From Paeniglutamicibacter antarcticus_C (GTDB lineage Bacteria > Actinomycetota > Actinomycetes > Actinomycetales > Micrococcaceae): 64,000 nucleotides of DNA. The notes under the pieces were generated by a model. The model saw only the letters and a program-made list of their open reading frames with translations, searched no databases and was not told where the DNA came from. Below, piece by piece: positions 9,047 through 17,743 of this stretch; position 1 is the stretch's first letter; each line of letters starts with the position of its first letter. The stretch covers positions 62,001 to 126,000 of the forward strand of contig NZ_BAABLK010000022.1 in assembly GCF_039544305.1 (NCBI RefSeq). The letters run 5' to 3'. The position numbers and the translations under genes were made by a program.

Positions 9047-9343
9047 CTATTGGTCCTCGGAGGAATGCATCCTGCGGCGCGCGCTGAGCAGTTCCACCTC
9101 GGGGCGTTGGGCGATAAGGCGTTCCACGGCGTCAAGGACCTTGACGAGCTGGGCTGCATCCGTGGCCACCAGCCCCGCAGCCAACCCCGCACGCCGGTGG
9201 AGGTCCTGGTTGCTGGTCTCTGCGGCCGAAACCTCGAAGCGGCGCCGCAGCTCGGCCAGGATCGGGCGCACGACGGCGCGTTTTTCCTTGAGCGAGTGAA
9301 CCTCGCCGAGCAATAAGTCGAACTCGATCCATCCAAACCACAT
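9047..9343 (-). CDS. DUF503 (YlxP-like) protein
   Basis: A 98-residue protein opening with MWFGWIEFDLLLGEVHSLKEKR, the signature of the DUF503 family, followed by an alpha/beta fold with DLHRRAGLAAGLVATDAAQ and VERLIAQRPEVELLSARRR. In other bacteria the family (YlxP) is encoded near ribosome-assembly genes and is thought to act in translation or ribosome maturation; no such neighbours are present here. The ATG at 9341-9343 is chosen because family members begin at this point; an in-frame ATG at 9359-9361 (preceded by AGGG) is the alternative and would add six residues. The gene lies 73 bases downstream of the K+ channel gene on the same strand and may be co-transcribed with it. Confidence 0.85.
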   Translation of the reverse strand: MWFGWIEFDLLLGEVHSLKEKRAVVRPILAELRRRFEVSAAETSNQDLHRRAGLAAGLVATDAAQLVKVLDAVERLIAQRPEVELLSARRRMHSSEDQ

Positions 9344-9416
9344 GGCTACATCATGGCCCATGTACCCTAGGTCCATCCAGGGTGCTGGGACTGGACAGCG
9401 GTAAGGAGGTGCCGGC

Positions 9417-10148
9417 CTAACGACTTTCGGACCCGGCGTCCTGCGGGGCACGACGGGAAAGTTCGGTGCGCAGCTGTGCGATTTCAAGCCGCAGCGCCTC
9501 GACATGGTCCGCCGTCACGGCCGTTTTGGATTGTTCCTGCTCGGATACCTTGTCCACAAGCCAGCTGGCCAGTGTCGCCGTGACGATCCCGAGCAAGGTG
9601 ATGCCACCGATCATGAGCCCTACGGCGATGACCCGGCCAGTGGCCGTGACCGGCGACATGTCACCGTACCCAACGGTGGTGATGGTGGTGAACGCCCACC
9701 AGAGTGCATCTCCGAACGATCCGATGGTGGCGTCGGGGGCCATTCGCTCCGCGTCGTACATGGCCAAGGCCGCTATATAGACAAGGAGGACCGAGGCGGA
9801 GACGACATAGGTAACCACGCGTCCACGCAGGGCGTTGCCCGCGACCCTTTGCATGACGCTCAGCAGTGTCACCAAGCGAAGCAGCCTTAGGGGCCTTAGC
9901 GCCGGAAGCGCAACGATCGCCAAGTCAGGAAGATGCCGGAAGAACCAGGAAGCCCGTTTTGGTGCCAAGACCAGGGAAACCAGGTATTCAACAGCAAAAA
10001 CGGCCCACGTGATGACCACGATCACTTTCGCGAAACCGTTGATCGCCGGGCCAGGAGTCAGGACCTGCAGCGAATATGCGAAGAGAAAGAGGATTGAGGC
10101 AATCATCAATGGCCATTCGGATATTCGTTCCCAGCGCTCTAAAGTCAT
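9417..10148 (-). CDS. voltage-gated-type potassium channel with C-terminal coiled coil
   Basis: A 243-residue ion channel of the six-helix class. The selectivity filter TVGYGD is at residues 158-163, preceded by a pore helix (DALWWAFTTIT). Upstream, RPLRLLRLV (85-93) places arginines every third position in an S4-like voltage-sensor helix. After the inner helix (about 170-195) the tail (VDKVSEQEQ... EALRLEIAQLRTELSRR) is predicted to be a coiled coil that would tetramerise the channel, as in bacterial Kv proteins such as KvAP-like channels. The reaction is K+ flux across the cytoplasmic membrane. Neighbours give no further clue about regulation. Confidence 0.93.
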   Translation of the reverse strand: MTLERWERISEWPLMIASILFLFAYSLQVLTPGPAINGFAKVIVVITWAVFAVEYLVSLVLAPKRASWFFRHLPDLAIVALPALRPLRLLRLVTLLSVMQRVAGNALRGRVVTYVVSASVLLVYIAALAMYDAERMAPDATIGSFGDALWWAFTTITTVGYGDMSPVTATGRVIAVGLMIGGITLLGIVTATLASWLVDKVSEQEQSKTAVTADHVEALRLEIAQLRTELSRRAPQDAGSESR

Positions 10149-10183
10149 CGTCCAATCGTAGCCATAGTTGTTTGGCCGGCTTC

Positions 10184-10207
10184 AACGAAATCAGGGGCAA
10201 GCGCCCC
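10184..10207 (-). terminator. probable terminator after the aminotransferase gene
   Basis: On the reverse strand GGGGC/GCCCC (10207-10203 with 10198-10194) forms a short hairpin followed by a T-rich run (TGATTTCGTT). A second hairpin, CAGGCTC/GAGCCTG (10213-10229), stands just ahead of it. Tandem weak hairpins 65-110 bases past the aminotransferase stop could separate it from the channel gene. Confidence 0.4.
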
Positions 10208-10294
10208 GGGAGCAGGCTCGCTGAGCCTGTTTTCAACCGGGATTCCGGGGCTGGGCGCACGCTCACGTTCCCGGCGACGTCGCCCGCATGCCCC

Positions 10295-11572
10295 CTACCG
10301 CACACCGTTTTCGGCGATGGCCCTGGCGAGCACCGGGGCCAGGCGCTTGACGCCCTCACGGATCTTTTCTTCGGGAACCGCACTGAACGCCAGTCGCAGC
10401 TGGTTGCTGGGCGCATCGGACGGACTGAAGGCTGCGCCGGGAATGAAGACCACCCCTGCCTCGATGCCCTTGGCCAGCAATTCGTAGGTGTCGATTCCCT
10501 CGGGAAGGGTGACCCAGATGAAGAATCCGCCCTCCGGACGGGTGTAGCTCACCGTTTCGGGCATGAATTCATCGAGGGCCTCGAGCATCGCGGAGCAACG
10601 GGCGGCGTAGAGCTCCCGGTAGGTCTGGATCTGTCCGCGCCAGTCGTGGCCCTTGAGGTACTTGCTGATCAACATCTGGTTGAACGTTGCCGGGCAGAGC
10701 GTCACGGCCTCGGCAGCCAGATAGAAGCGCCGGTACATATGGGTCGGGACTACGGCCCAGCCGATGCGCAGGCCAGGGGCCAGGATCTTGGAGAAGGAAC
10801 CCATGTAGATAACGTGGTCCGGATAGTCGGCGCGCAACGGCTTGATATGTTCCCCGGTGTAGCGCAGCATCCCGTAGGGATTGTCTTCGAGGATGAGGAT
10901 GTTCTCGGCCACGCAGATCTCCGCGATCTCCGACCGGCGCTCGGCAGCCAGCGTGATGCCCGAGGGGTTGTTGAAGTTGGGGATCGTGTAGAGGAACTTG
11001 ATCCGGGCGCCGTCCGCGCGAAGCTCGGAGATGCGCTGGCCCAGGGCTGCGGGGATCAGCCCGTGCTCGTCGGTGGCGATCGGCTCGGTGCGCACCTGGT
11101 AGGCCTCGAAGGTGTTCAGTGCACCCACATAGGTGGGGTCCTCACATAAAACAGTGTCCCCGGGGTTGCAGAAAACCTTGCAGGCAACATCCTGTGCGGC
11201 TTGTGACCCGGTGGTGATGACAATGTTATCCGGATCGACCCCGGTGATCCCTTCTTCCGCCATCACCTCGCAGATCTGTGCCCGAAGCTCCTGCGTGCCC
11301 GCTCCGCTGCCGTACTGCAGGGCGGTCATCCCCTCGTTCGTGATCAGTTCGGAGGCCATCGCCGCAAGCTTGTCCAGCGGAAGGGACTGCAGGTAGGGAT
11401 TCCCTCCGGCCAGCGAGACCAGCGACGGGTCGAGGGAAAGCTCGAAGACGTCACGGACGGCGGACTGCTTGATGTGCGCCGCCCGCTCGGAGAAGAGCGA
11501 TTCGTGCGCCGCAGCGCGTTCGAAGGCGATTTCGGTTTCACTGCCCGTAGCGGGTCCTGTTATTGAGCTCAC
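10295..11572 (-). CDS. PLP-dependent aminotransferase, class I/II fold (2-aminoadipate/MocR-domain-like)
   Basis: A 425-residue aminotransferase of fold type I. Visible elements: LQYGSGAGTQELR (substrate/cofactor entry), TGSQAAQDVA (PLP phosphate site, about 121-130), NFNNPSG (199-205), LEDNPYG (229-235, the PLP-ring aspartate), the Schiff-base lysine in GSFSKILAPGLRIGW (Lys262), and the carboxylate-binding arginine in NQLRLAFS near the C-terminus. This layout matches the stand-alone relatives of the MocR aminotransferase domain (valine/2-aminoadipate/kynurenine-type transaminases). The exact amino donor is not predictable. Start is GTG at 11570-11572 with only a weak ribosome site, so the N-terminal 20 residues are uncertain. 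It faces the GerMN gene upstream on the same strand with a 44-base gap. Confidence 0.9.
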   Translation of the reverse strand: MSSITGPATGSETEIAFERAAAHESLFSERAAHIKQSAVRDVFELSLDPSLVSLAGGNPYLQSLPLDKLAAMASELITNEGMTALQYGSGAGTQELRAQICEVMAEEGITGVDPDNIVITTGSQAAQDVACKVFCNPGDTVLCEDPTYVGALNTFEAYQVRTEPIATDEHGLIPAALGQRISELRADGARIKFLYTIPNFNNPSGITLAAERRSEIAEICVAENILILEDNPYGMLRYTGEHIKPLRADYPDHVIYMGSFSKILAPGLRIGWAVVPTHMYRRFYLAAEAVTLCPATFNQMLISKYLKGHDWRGQIQTYRELYAARCSAMLEALDEFMPETVSYTRPEGGFFIWVTLPEGIDTYELLAKGIEAGVVFIPGAAFSPSDAPSNQLRLAFSAVPEEKIREGVKRLAPVLARAIAENGVR

Positions 11573-11616
11573 ACCGGCACTTTATCAACACTTGTTGCCT
11601 ACCAGTCAACAACGGA

Positions 11617-12267
11617 CTACTTCCGGCTGAGGTATTTGTTGACCTCGATGCCGTTGATCAGCACCTTTGCCTCCCCTGTTCCTGCGGCAACCATCGCGGT
11701 GTAGGTCAGCTGTGCAACGATCCGCGGATCGTCGCAGACACCGCCGGAGGCCAGGTCCCCGGTGAGTTCCACGGTCACCGTGTCCCCGTCCACGGAGGAG
11801 GAAACGAACTCGAGGTGCGCGTCGGAAAGCGTATTGACCAGGCCGGACTGGCCGTGCCTTGCGTCCCGGTCGGTGATCAGGTCGCTCATCGCAGCCTCAG
11901 CCTGACTGGCGTAGATAACCGGGGGCGTTCCGGTGGCCACAATGCTGTCACCGCAGCCGATCATCGGGCCCGATTGCCCCTTGTCGTTCAGCGCCACGTA
12001 GAAGATGGTCAACGGGGATGTCGTGGTCGAGGTCTGCGGGGCCAACGGAGAAGGGCCGGGTGCCGAGGTGCCGCTTGGGGTCGGCGGGGCGCTCGTTGGA
12101 AGATCCGTCACGGTGGCGGCGGACGTGGTCGCCGCAGCGCCCGTCCCGCATCCCGCGGTCGTGACCGGCGCCTGGGCCGGGCCGCCAACGCAACCACCTA
12201 GCGTGAATGCCAAGCCGAACGCGGCAAGCGCCAAGAGTGAACGAGACGGTGCTGGGCTTCCCAACAT
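11617..12267 (-). CDS. GerMN-domain lipoprotein
   Basis: A 216-residue secreted lipoprotein. The N-terminus has a signal peptide ending in the lipobox LGGC (Cys at about residue 26), followed by a long Ala/Thr/Ser/Pro-rich linker (about 30-85) of the kind that spans the cell wall. The C-terminal 125 residues form a GerMN domain: LTIFYVALND at the start, SDAHLEFVSSSVDGDTVTVELTGDL in the middle, and KVLINGIEVNKYLS at the end. GerMN domains occur in spore-germination proteins and in actinobacterial LpqB-like lipoproteins, where they probably bind ligands at the cell surface. No partner gene is adjacent; the function in this organism is unknown. Confidence 0.85.
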   Translation of the reverse strand: MLGSPAPSRSLLALAAFGLAFTLGGCVGGPAQAPVTTAGCGTGAAATTSAATVTDLPTSAPPTPSGTSAPGPSPLAPQTSTTTSPLTIFYVALNDKGQSGPMIGCGDSIVATGTPPVIYASQAEAAMSDLITDRDARHGQSGLVNTLSDAHLEFVSSSVDGDTVTVELTGDLASGGVCDDPRIVAQLTYTAMVAAGTGEAKVLINGIEVNKYLSRK

Positions 12268-12530
12268 GCTCTCCCGCTTTCCTCCGTGAGCGAAGTTGCT
12301 ACTGATTCGAGACTACGAGCCTGGCGCATGCCGAAACCAGCACGGAGGCATTGCGTTTCGGTTTAGGATCGGGCGGGGCATCGAGCGGATGGGTCGTTGG
12401 CCGGGCGCGAGCGGGCCCGGTCTGGGTGTCAGGCACCTGGGCCCGAACCAGCTGGCCTGCAGTCCGACGGTATTTCCTTGTTCATGAAGCGTAGAGATCG
12501 AGTGGGGTGGCTTCCGGAGGCTGCCCGGAA

Positions 12531-12932
12531 CTATCCGGCGGTGCCCTCCGGGCTTTCCGCCCGGGTATCGAGCCAGGCCTGGACCGAGGCCGGACGGATC
12601 CTGCGGTGGGTTCCGCGGTACTCCACGGGAATGGTTCCGGAGTCGGTGAGTTTGCGCAGGTAGCTAGCCGAGATCCCGGCCATTGCCGCAGCCTGCGAGG
12701 TGTTCAACAACGACTCGACGGTGCTCACGCTCACCTCGTCCCCGAGGGACATGCGGTGCAGTACTTCAATGAGGGCGGCATGCGCCCCCTCGGGCAACTG
12801 CAGGGTGGTGCCGTTGACGAAGATCGTGGTGTCGGCGGATTCCTCCAGGGCGGTGGCGAGCCGCTCCGCGGCCTTCTTCTCAAGGGCGGGGAAGGACCTG
12901 ACCTTGCTCAATGACGGTGTTGGAGAGGACAT
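12531..12932 (-). CDS. helix-turn-helix (excisionase/MerR-like) DNA-binding protein, antitoxin-like, orphan
   Basis: A 133-residue protein. Residues about 35-60 (TIFVNGTTLQLPEG) resemble a swapped-hairpin antitoxin N-terminus, and residues about 78-125 form an HTH_17/excisionase-type domain: LLNTSQAAAMAGISASYLRKL, then VEYRGTHRRIRPASVQAWLD. In actinobacteria proteins of this type are usually antitoxins paired with a downstream PIN-domain toxin; here no such open frame follows in the 260 bases before the GerMN gene, so it appears unpaired. The ATG at 12930-12932 is preferred over an upstream in-frame ATG because the upstream extension is low-complexity and contains an eight-C run; ribosome-site support is weak. 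Confidence 0.75.
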   Translation of the reverse strand: MSSPTPSLSKVRSFPALEKKAAERLATALEESADTTIFVNGTTLQLPEGAHAALIEVLHRMSLGDEVSVSTVESLLNTSQAAAMAGISASYLRKLTDSGTIPVEYRGTHRRIRPASVQAWLDTRAESPEGTAG

Positions 12933-13544
12933 GGTTCCATCATGCCCGATGTAGCGCAAAAGAGGGGGGGGCGGCGGCCTCCGGTGGCCAGACTCAGGCC
13001 ACGAAGCTGCGAGGGGATGTTGGCGCTGTTCATGGAAAGACATCGCCATGCCTTGAGCCTGCGCGCCGCCCGAAAAAAGGAGAACACTTCCACAATGCTG
13101 CCGGTGGCTTGCCACGCGCAGAACGCGAGCTTGCGAAGACGGAAACAGCATGCGAATTTATGGTCGTATCGCCCGTGCAGCGGGGCGTTCGCGCTTCGTA
13201 GCCCACCCTCTCGGTGAGCCCGGCGTTGCCGTATACGGTGCGTCGTTCTTCAGCTGGGCCAATCGATTGATGCTGTCACTGTGGGACCCAACCCCGCCGC
13301 GCAGGGCCAGCGGACCAGAACCACCGGCGCAAGGCTTCCTTGCGCCTTGGGACGATGGTTCGTTGTTTAGAGTTGCCGTGATTCAGGCCCACCCTCGGGC
13401 CACGGGTAGTCAACCGCTGGCGATGGCCCGGTAGCGGTTGATGGATACGATTGATGCAGCTCCTTGCTTCGGAAACTGCAGGGAAAACACATGCTTGGCC
13501 CTCTCCCGCCATTCGAGCGCCATTAGTCCAGACAAGGAGTCCCG
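12933..13544. other. intergenic region with an unexplained hairpin and a G8 tract
   Basis: About 610 bases between divergent genes without a credible coding frame. It contains a run of eight G at 12964-12971 and a perfect 9-bp stem with 3-base loop (13326-13334 with 13338-13346) followed by TTGGGA. The hairpin resembles a terminator but has no upstream gene on the plus strand; it could end a small RNA or be a relic. Confidence 0.35.
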
Positions 13545-13967
13545 ATGGAGCCCAGGTCTCGTGCAGCTGTTCGCAAGGCATGGGTGAAAGTGGGACTCAT
13601 GCTCGCATTTCCAGTGCTTTTCCTGGTGTGGGTCATCGTTGTTGTCCCGGCTACGGCGATCTACGACAGATCCCACCAGGTGTTTATTGAATGTACCGTT
13701 CAGTCCGCCCGCCTCTACGAGGGGTCAAAGCGGTATGTTCCATTCCGGGTCATCATTGAAACTGAAGATTGTGGCCCTATCTCCGTTGCCAGGGGAGTGA
13801 CGGCCGAAAACCAACAGGAATTGGCCGATGATATTGAGCCGGGTCAGCGCTACGAATTCCGCGTCGGCAAGTTCGAGCGCGACTGGTGGGGTCCGCTGCG
13901 ACACAAGACCGGTGCATCATTCAAGGCAGAGGCCTACTACAAGGTTGTGCCCGCGCCCGGGCAATAG
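13545..13967 (+). CDS. hypothetical membrane-anchored protein
   Basis: A 140-residue protein not recognised as a family member. Residues about 13-40 form one strong membrane segment (LMLAFPVLFLVWVIVVVP) after a basic N-terminus, so the remaining 100 residues are probably outside the membrane. That part has two cysteines (FIECTVQSARLYEG and ETEDCGPISVARG) which could form a disulphide, and a beta-rich pattern ending in SFKAEAYYKV. An AAGGAG ribosome site lies 6 bases before the ATG, so it is likely a real gene. It stands alone, with more than 450 bases of non-coding sequence on both sides. Confidence 0.7.
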   Translation: MEPRSRAAVRKAWVKVGLMLAFPVLFLVWVIVVVPATAIYDRSHQVFIECTVQSARLYEGSKRYVPFRVIIETEDCGPISVARGVTAENQQELADDIEPGQRYEFRVGKFERDWWGPLRHKTGASFKAEAYYKVVPAPGQ

Positions 13968-14448
13968 CCAGGCGCTTCCATGTCAATCGTGGCTGGTCGT
14001 ATTCGGTGCCGATCGGCTGTGGGTGAGCTTGGCCCGGTTCAACCGTCTGACTAAGCGACTGGTTTCCCGCCGCTTGAGCCGAGGATCCCATGGACGGCGG
14101 TTCGATCAACGAGTGACGGGTTGGTCGATTCAGCGGAGGCATGCCCAATGTTTCCGTGCCCGGCAACAAGGATGTTCTGTTGGCGTTTGGGCGTATATTT
14201 CGTGATGGTTGCGCCGAGCGGTGGCGATAATGCGGCCTAGTGCCGTATCCTGATGCCTACGGTCTAAAGAAAGTACTGACCAGTGCACCATCGCCGCAAG
14301 CCAACACCCCGGGCCGGCAAATGCACAGCGAGGCTAGGTAGTAGGCGTTCACCACTGCAACGTGGGTCCTGCGACGAACCTACGACATCCACGATCATGA
14401 GAATCGTTCCTCGCTTCGATACATTTCAGAACTTTCAAGGAGACAGCC
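13968..14448. other. intergenic region upstream of the malic enzyme gene
   Basis: About 480 bases with no credible coding frame. It should carry the malic enzyme promoter; a TATATT hexamer at 14194-14199 is the best -10 candidate, but no good -35 box stands at normal spacing. The last 15 bases hold the malic enzyme ribosome site (AAGGAGA). Confidence 0.4.
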
Positions 14449-15624
14449 ATGTCCATCGACACCTCACTCGACGCCGCCGCAAACATCACCGAAACCGACA
14501 TCTTCGACGCCCACCTCGGCGGTAAGCTCACCGTTAAGAGCACCATGCCGCTGACCAGCAAGCGCGATCTGTCCATCGCCTACACCCCGGGTGTCGCCCA
14601 GGTTTCCCGCGCGATCGCCGCCGATCCGGCGCTGGCAGCCAGCCATACCTGGGCCTCGCGCCTGGTCGTGGTGGTCTCCGACGGAACCGCGGTGCTCGGC
14701 TTGGGTGACATCGGGGCCGCGGCCTCGCTTCCGGTGATGGAAGGCAAGAGCGCTCTCTTCAGCGAATTCGCCGGACTGAACTCCATCCCGCTGGTGCTGA
14801 ACACCACCAATGTCGACGAAATCGTCGAAACCCTGATCCGCCTTCGCCCCAGCTACGGGGCCGTGAACCTCGAGGACGTCTCTGCACCGCGCTGCTTCGA
14901 ACTCGAGGCCCGCCTCATCGAGGCACTCGACTGCCCGGTCATGCACGATGACCAGCATGGCACCGCCGTGGTGGTGCTGGCCGCGCTGATCAATGCCGCC
15001 AAGGTCGCCGGAAAGGAACTGGGCCAGATGCGCGCAGTGCTTTCGGGAGCAGGCGCTGCGGGCATCGCGATCGCGCAGATCCTGATCAACGTCGGTGTGG
15101 GCGATGTGGTCATCGTCGATTCGCGTGGAATCATCCACCGCGATCGTGACGACCTCAACGCCGTCAAAGCCCAGTACGCGGCCATCACCAACAAGGACAA
15201 CCTGATCGGCGGGATCCGTGAGGCCCTCGACGGGGCCGACGCGGTCATCGGGGTTTCCTCCTCCAAGTTCGTCGAAGAAGACCTGGCACAGATGAACGAA
15301 AACGCGGTGATCTTCGCGCTGTCCAACCCCGACCCGGAGGTCATGCCAGATGTCGCGCGCAAGTACGCGACGGTTGTTGCCACCGGACGCTCGGACTTCC
15401 CGAACCAGATCAACAACGTGCTGGCCTTCCCTGGCATCTTCCGCGGTGCCCTTGATGCCGGAGCCCGGCGGATCACCACGGAAATGAAACTGGCCGCAGC
15501 ACATGCGATTGCCGAGCTGGTCCAGGACGAGCTCTCCAACGAGCACATCGTGCCCTCGCCGCTTGACCCACGCGTCATGCCCGCAGTCTCCGCAGCGGTC
15601 CAGTCAGCGGTCGTCGCGGAATAG
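14449..15624 (+). CDS. maeB: malic enzyme, NAD(P)-dependent, short bacterial form
   Basis: A 391-residue enzyme that oxidatively decarboxylates L-malate to pyruvate and CO2, reducing NAD(P)+. Conserved blocks are all present: YTPGVA (45-50, active-site Tyr), VSDGTAVLGLGDIG (77-90), LEDVSAPRCFE (141-151, metal ligands Glu/Asp), HDDQHGT (166-172), the Rossmann motif SGAGAAGIA (199-207), and FALSNPDPE near residue 290. Length fits the single-domain form without the phosphotransacetylase-like extension of long MaeB. The start has a strong AAGGAGA ribosome site. The gene is monocistronic with a hairpin downstream. With the lactate genes of this window it fits an organism that feeds organic acids into pyruvate and supplies NADPH this way. 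Cofactor preference was not resolved. Confidence 0.93.
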   Translation: MSIDTSLDAAANITETDIFDAHLGGKLTVKSTMPLTSKRDLSIAYTPGVAQVSRAIAADPALAASHTWASRLVVVVSDGTAVLGLGDIGAAASLPVMEGKSALFSEFAGLNSIPLVLNTTNVDEIVETLIRLRPSYGAVNLEDVSAPRCFELEARLIEALDCPVMHDDQHGTAVVVLAALINAAKVAGKELGQMRAVLSGAGAAGIAIAQILINVGVGDVVIVDSRGIIHRDRDDLNAVKAQYAAITNKDNLIGGIREALDGADAVIGVSSSKFVEEDLAQMNENAVIFALSNPDPEVMPDVARKYATVVATGRSDFPNQINNVLAFPGIFRGALDAGARRITTEMKLAAAHAIAELVQDELSNEHIVPSPLDPRVMPAVSAAVQSAVVAE

Positions 15625-15650
15625 CGTTCACGCAGCAAGAACTTCCGCAA

Positions 15651-15708
15651 GGAGGCGTTGGGCAGGTTTCCCTGTCATGCCGGAGCAGCCGCCCGGCGCC
15701 TCCTCTTT
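15651..15708 (+). terminator. probable terminator of the malic enzyme gene
   Basis: GGAGGCG at 15651-15657 pairs with CGCCTCC at 15697-15703, with an inner GGGC/GCCC pairing, followed by TCTTT. It lies 26 bases after the stop codon. Confidence 0.55.
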
Positions 15709-15710
15709 CT

Positions 15711-16081
15711 GAAGCCGGGCAACAAGGCAGTGGCGTAATCGATGGACCTGAAGAAGGCATGCGGCGGTTCCCGACGAATACGAACCAAGCTGTTCATCAC
15801 CCCTGGCGTTTGCTCCAGCCATATCTCTGCGATGATCGTCATCAACGCGCTCCACTCCACCGCCCATAGTGTCCTTGGGACGTGGGGCAATCGTTTTCAA
15901 GACCTCGACGAGCGACAACTTTCCGTGCGCTCTCCTATGGGATCCAACCGGCCGATGGTGCCACGGGATGCTGCCTGTCGAAATGAAACAAACGAGGATT
16001 ACCCGGTTGCTTTGCGACGCGGAGGCACACTGCGGCCTTCGCGTTTGGTACCTTGGCCCGCGAAGTCGGTAGGCTGGGTCC
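15711..16081. other. intergenic region without a recognised gene
   Basis: About 370 bases between the malic enzyme terminator and the lyase gene. Short open frames exist on both strands (for example a 71-codon leftward frame at 15675-15890), but none has a ribosome site or family resemblance. A promoter for the lyase gene is expected here; none could be pinned down. Confidence 0.35.
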
Positions 16082-16927
16082 ATGGCATTCCGTAATCGAC
16101 GCGCAGCTAACCTTCCGGCAAAACTCTCACGCTCGTGGCTGCTAGTCAACGCAGCGAAGCCAGAGGCCTTCGGCCCGGCGCTTGCTTCCGAGGCGGACTC
16201 GGTCATTTTTGACATGGAAGCAGCGGTCCCGGACGACAAGAAGGATGCCGCCCGCGACGCCGTGGTCGAGGCACTGTCAACCGGGATGACGGCATGGGTG
16301 CGGGTGAACGGCATCGACACAGATTTCTGGGCCAAGGACCTTGCTGAACTTTCCAAGGCACCGGGCCTTCGTGGAGTCATGCTCGCCATGACCGAGGAGC
16401 CTGTGCAGGTCACCTACACGGCGATGCGCCTGAAGGCCGGCACTCCGGTGCTCGCCTTGGTTGAATCCGCGCTTGGCATCGAGAACGCCACGGCCATCGC
16501 TTCGGCCCCCGGTACCTTCCGCCTGGCTTTCGGAGTCAACGACTTCCGCAAGGACACCGGCGTTTCCGATGACCCGTTGGCCCTGGCCTATGCCCGCGGC
16601 AAGCTTGTTGTCGCCTCGCGCGTGGGCAAGTTGCCCGGCGCCATCGACGGACCTCCGGCGCCCGGTGCCGATGCCGCCGAGGTCCTTGCCGACTCCGCGG
16701 TCACCGCAACCATGGGCATGACCGGCAAGCTGGCGCTCTCTCCGACCCAGATCGACGAGATTAACCTGGGACTCTCGCCCAGCAACGACGAGCTGTCCTG
16801 GGCCCACGAATTGCTCGAGGCCCACGCCGCGGGTGCTTCGGTGGGCGACGGGTCCTACCTACCGCGTCTGGCACGTGCCCAGAAGATCGCCGACCTGGCC
16901 GATTCCTACGGACTGTGGAACGCCTAA
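16082..16927 (+). CDS. HpcH/HpaI aldolase / citrate lyase beta (CitE)-like CoA ester lyase
   Basis: A 281-residue TIM-barrel enzyme of the CitE-like branch. Signatures: RSWLLVNAAKPE at the start of strand 1, SVIFDMEAAVPDDKKDAAR (Asp/Glu-rich metal and substrate segment, about residues 40-58), WVRVNGIDT (73-81), VLALVESALGIENA (catalytic Glu, about 124-137), and LAFGVNDFRKDTG with the metal-binding Asp at about residue 157. Family members cleave citramalyl-CoA, malyl-CoA or related CoA esters. The exact substrate is open. Upstream is a long gap and downstream a strong terminator, so it is transcribed alone. The first residues FRNRRAANLPAKLSRS are rather basic for this family but no better internal start is evident. 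Confidence 0.85.
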   Translation: MAFRNRRAANLPAKLSRSWLLVNAAKPEAFGPALASEADSVIFDMEAAVPDDKKDAARDAVVEALSTGMTAWVRVNGIDTDFWAKDLAELSKAPGLRGVMLAMTEEPVQVTYTAMRLKAGTPVLALVESALGIENATAIASAPGTFRLAFGVNDFRKDTGVSDDPLALAYARGKLVVASRVGKLPGAIDGPPAPGADAAEVLADSAVTATMGMTGKLALSPTQIDEINLGLSPSNDELSWAHELLEAHAAGASVGDGSYLPRLARAQKIADLADSYGLWNA

Positions 16928-16955
16928 ATCTTCCTGCGGCCCCATGGGCTGCCCG

Positions 16956-17003
16956 GGGCCGATAACCGGCGCATTGCTGCGCCCGGGTGTCGGCCCTTTC
17001 TTG
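16956..17003 (+). terminator. intrinsic terminator of the CitE-like gene
   Basis: GGGCCGA (16956-16962) pairs with TCGGCCC (16990-16996), an inner GGCGCA/TGCGCC pair with a four-base loop sits inside, and the tail is TTTCTT. A shorter alternative stem (16937-16961) overlaps its left arm. Confidence 0.75.
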
Positions 17004-17110
17004 TGCCCTATCCCGCTGGGCAAACACCCGTCCCTTGCCACCGAAACGGTGCAGGCAGAGACTGGTGGAATGGAGCATCACCAAAGCACCGCGTCGGCGG
17101 GAGGAGCCTG

Positions 17111-17731
17111 ATGGCAAACTTGTACGTGAAGCATGTGCTGCCGCGCCTCGTCGCATTCTCCTGCGCGAACGCGTCCCTGGCGCCGTTGCGCGCCCGGGTT
17201 TGCACGGGGCTTGAAGGGCGGGTGCTGGAGCCGGGGTTCGGCTCGGGCACCAACATCGCCCACTACCCCGGGACGGTCAGCGAGGTCGTGGCCATCGAGC
17301 CCTCGGATACCGCGTGGCGGCTCTCGGGGAAAGAGCGCGCCTCATCCGCCACAACGATCGTGCGCGGATCCCAAGATGCCCAGCGCCTTGACGAGCCGGC
17401 AGCCTCCTTCGATGCTGCGTTGAGCACCTTCACGCTGTGCACCGTCCCGGATGCCGAGGTTGCACTGGAAGAGATCGCCCGGGTCCTTAAGCCCGGAGGG
17501 ACACTGCACTTCCTGGAACACGGGCTGGCCCCCGATTCGAATGTCCGGCGCTTCCAGCGCAGGGTTGAACCCCTGCAGAAGGTGCTTGCCGGTGGCTGCC
17601 ACCTGACCCGCCGCGTCGAAGCGATGCTTGACGCGGCGGGCTTCGTGGTCACGGAACTGGACACCTTTTACCTGCCCGGTGCCCCCCGTTTCGAATCCGC
17701 GCTCAGCATGGGCACCGCAACCCGTCCCTAA
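17111..17731 (+). CDS. class I SAM-dependent methyltransferase
   Basis: A 206-residue methyltransferase. Motif I is VLEPGFGSGTNIAHYP (about residues 38-53), binding S-adenosylmethionine; motif II is VVAIEPSD with the ribose-binding Glu; motif IV is ALSTFTLCTVPD; post-motif IARVLKPGGTLHFLEHG closes the fold. This pattern resembles the phospholipid/METTL7-type branch of class I methyltransferases. The substrate cannot be assigned. The ATG at 17109+2 (17111) is preceded by GGGAGGAG; a longer in-frame reading upstream from 17003 would run through the lyase terminator and is rejected. It converges on the acyl-CoA ligase gene with 12 bases between stops. Confidence 0.88.
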   Translation: MANLYVKHVLPRLVAFSCANASLAPLRARVCTGLEGRVLEPGFGSGTNIAHYPGTVSEVVAIEPSDTAWRLSGKERASSATTIVRGSQDAQRLDEPAASFDAALSTFTLCTVPDAEVALEEIARVLKPGGTLHFLEHGLAPDSNVRRFQRRVEPLQKVLAGGCHLTRRVEAMLDAAGFVVTELDTFYLPGAPRFESALSMGTATRP

Positions 17732-17743
17732 CGGCCGGGACGC

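Noticed and set aside
14464..15546. 360-codon minus-strand frame opposite the malic enzyme gene
   Set aside because: Antisense shadow; the plus strand carries all malic enzyme motifs.
15675..15890. 71-codon minus-strand frame in the gap after the malic enzyme gene
   Set aside because: No ribosome site, overlaps the terminator region, and no recognisable family.
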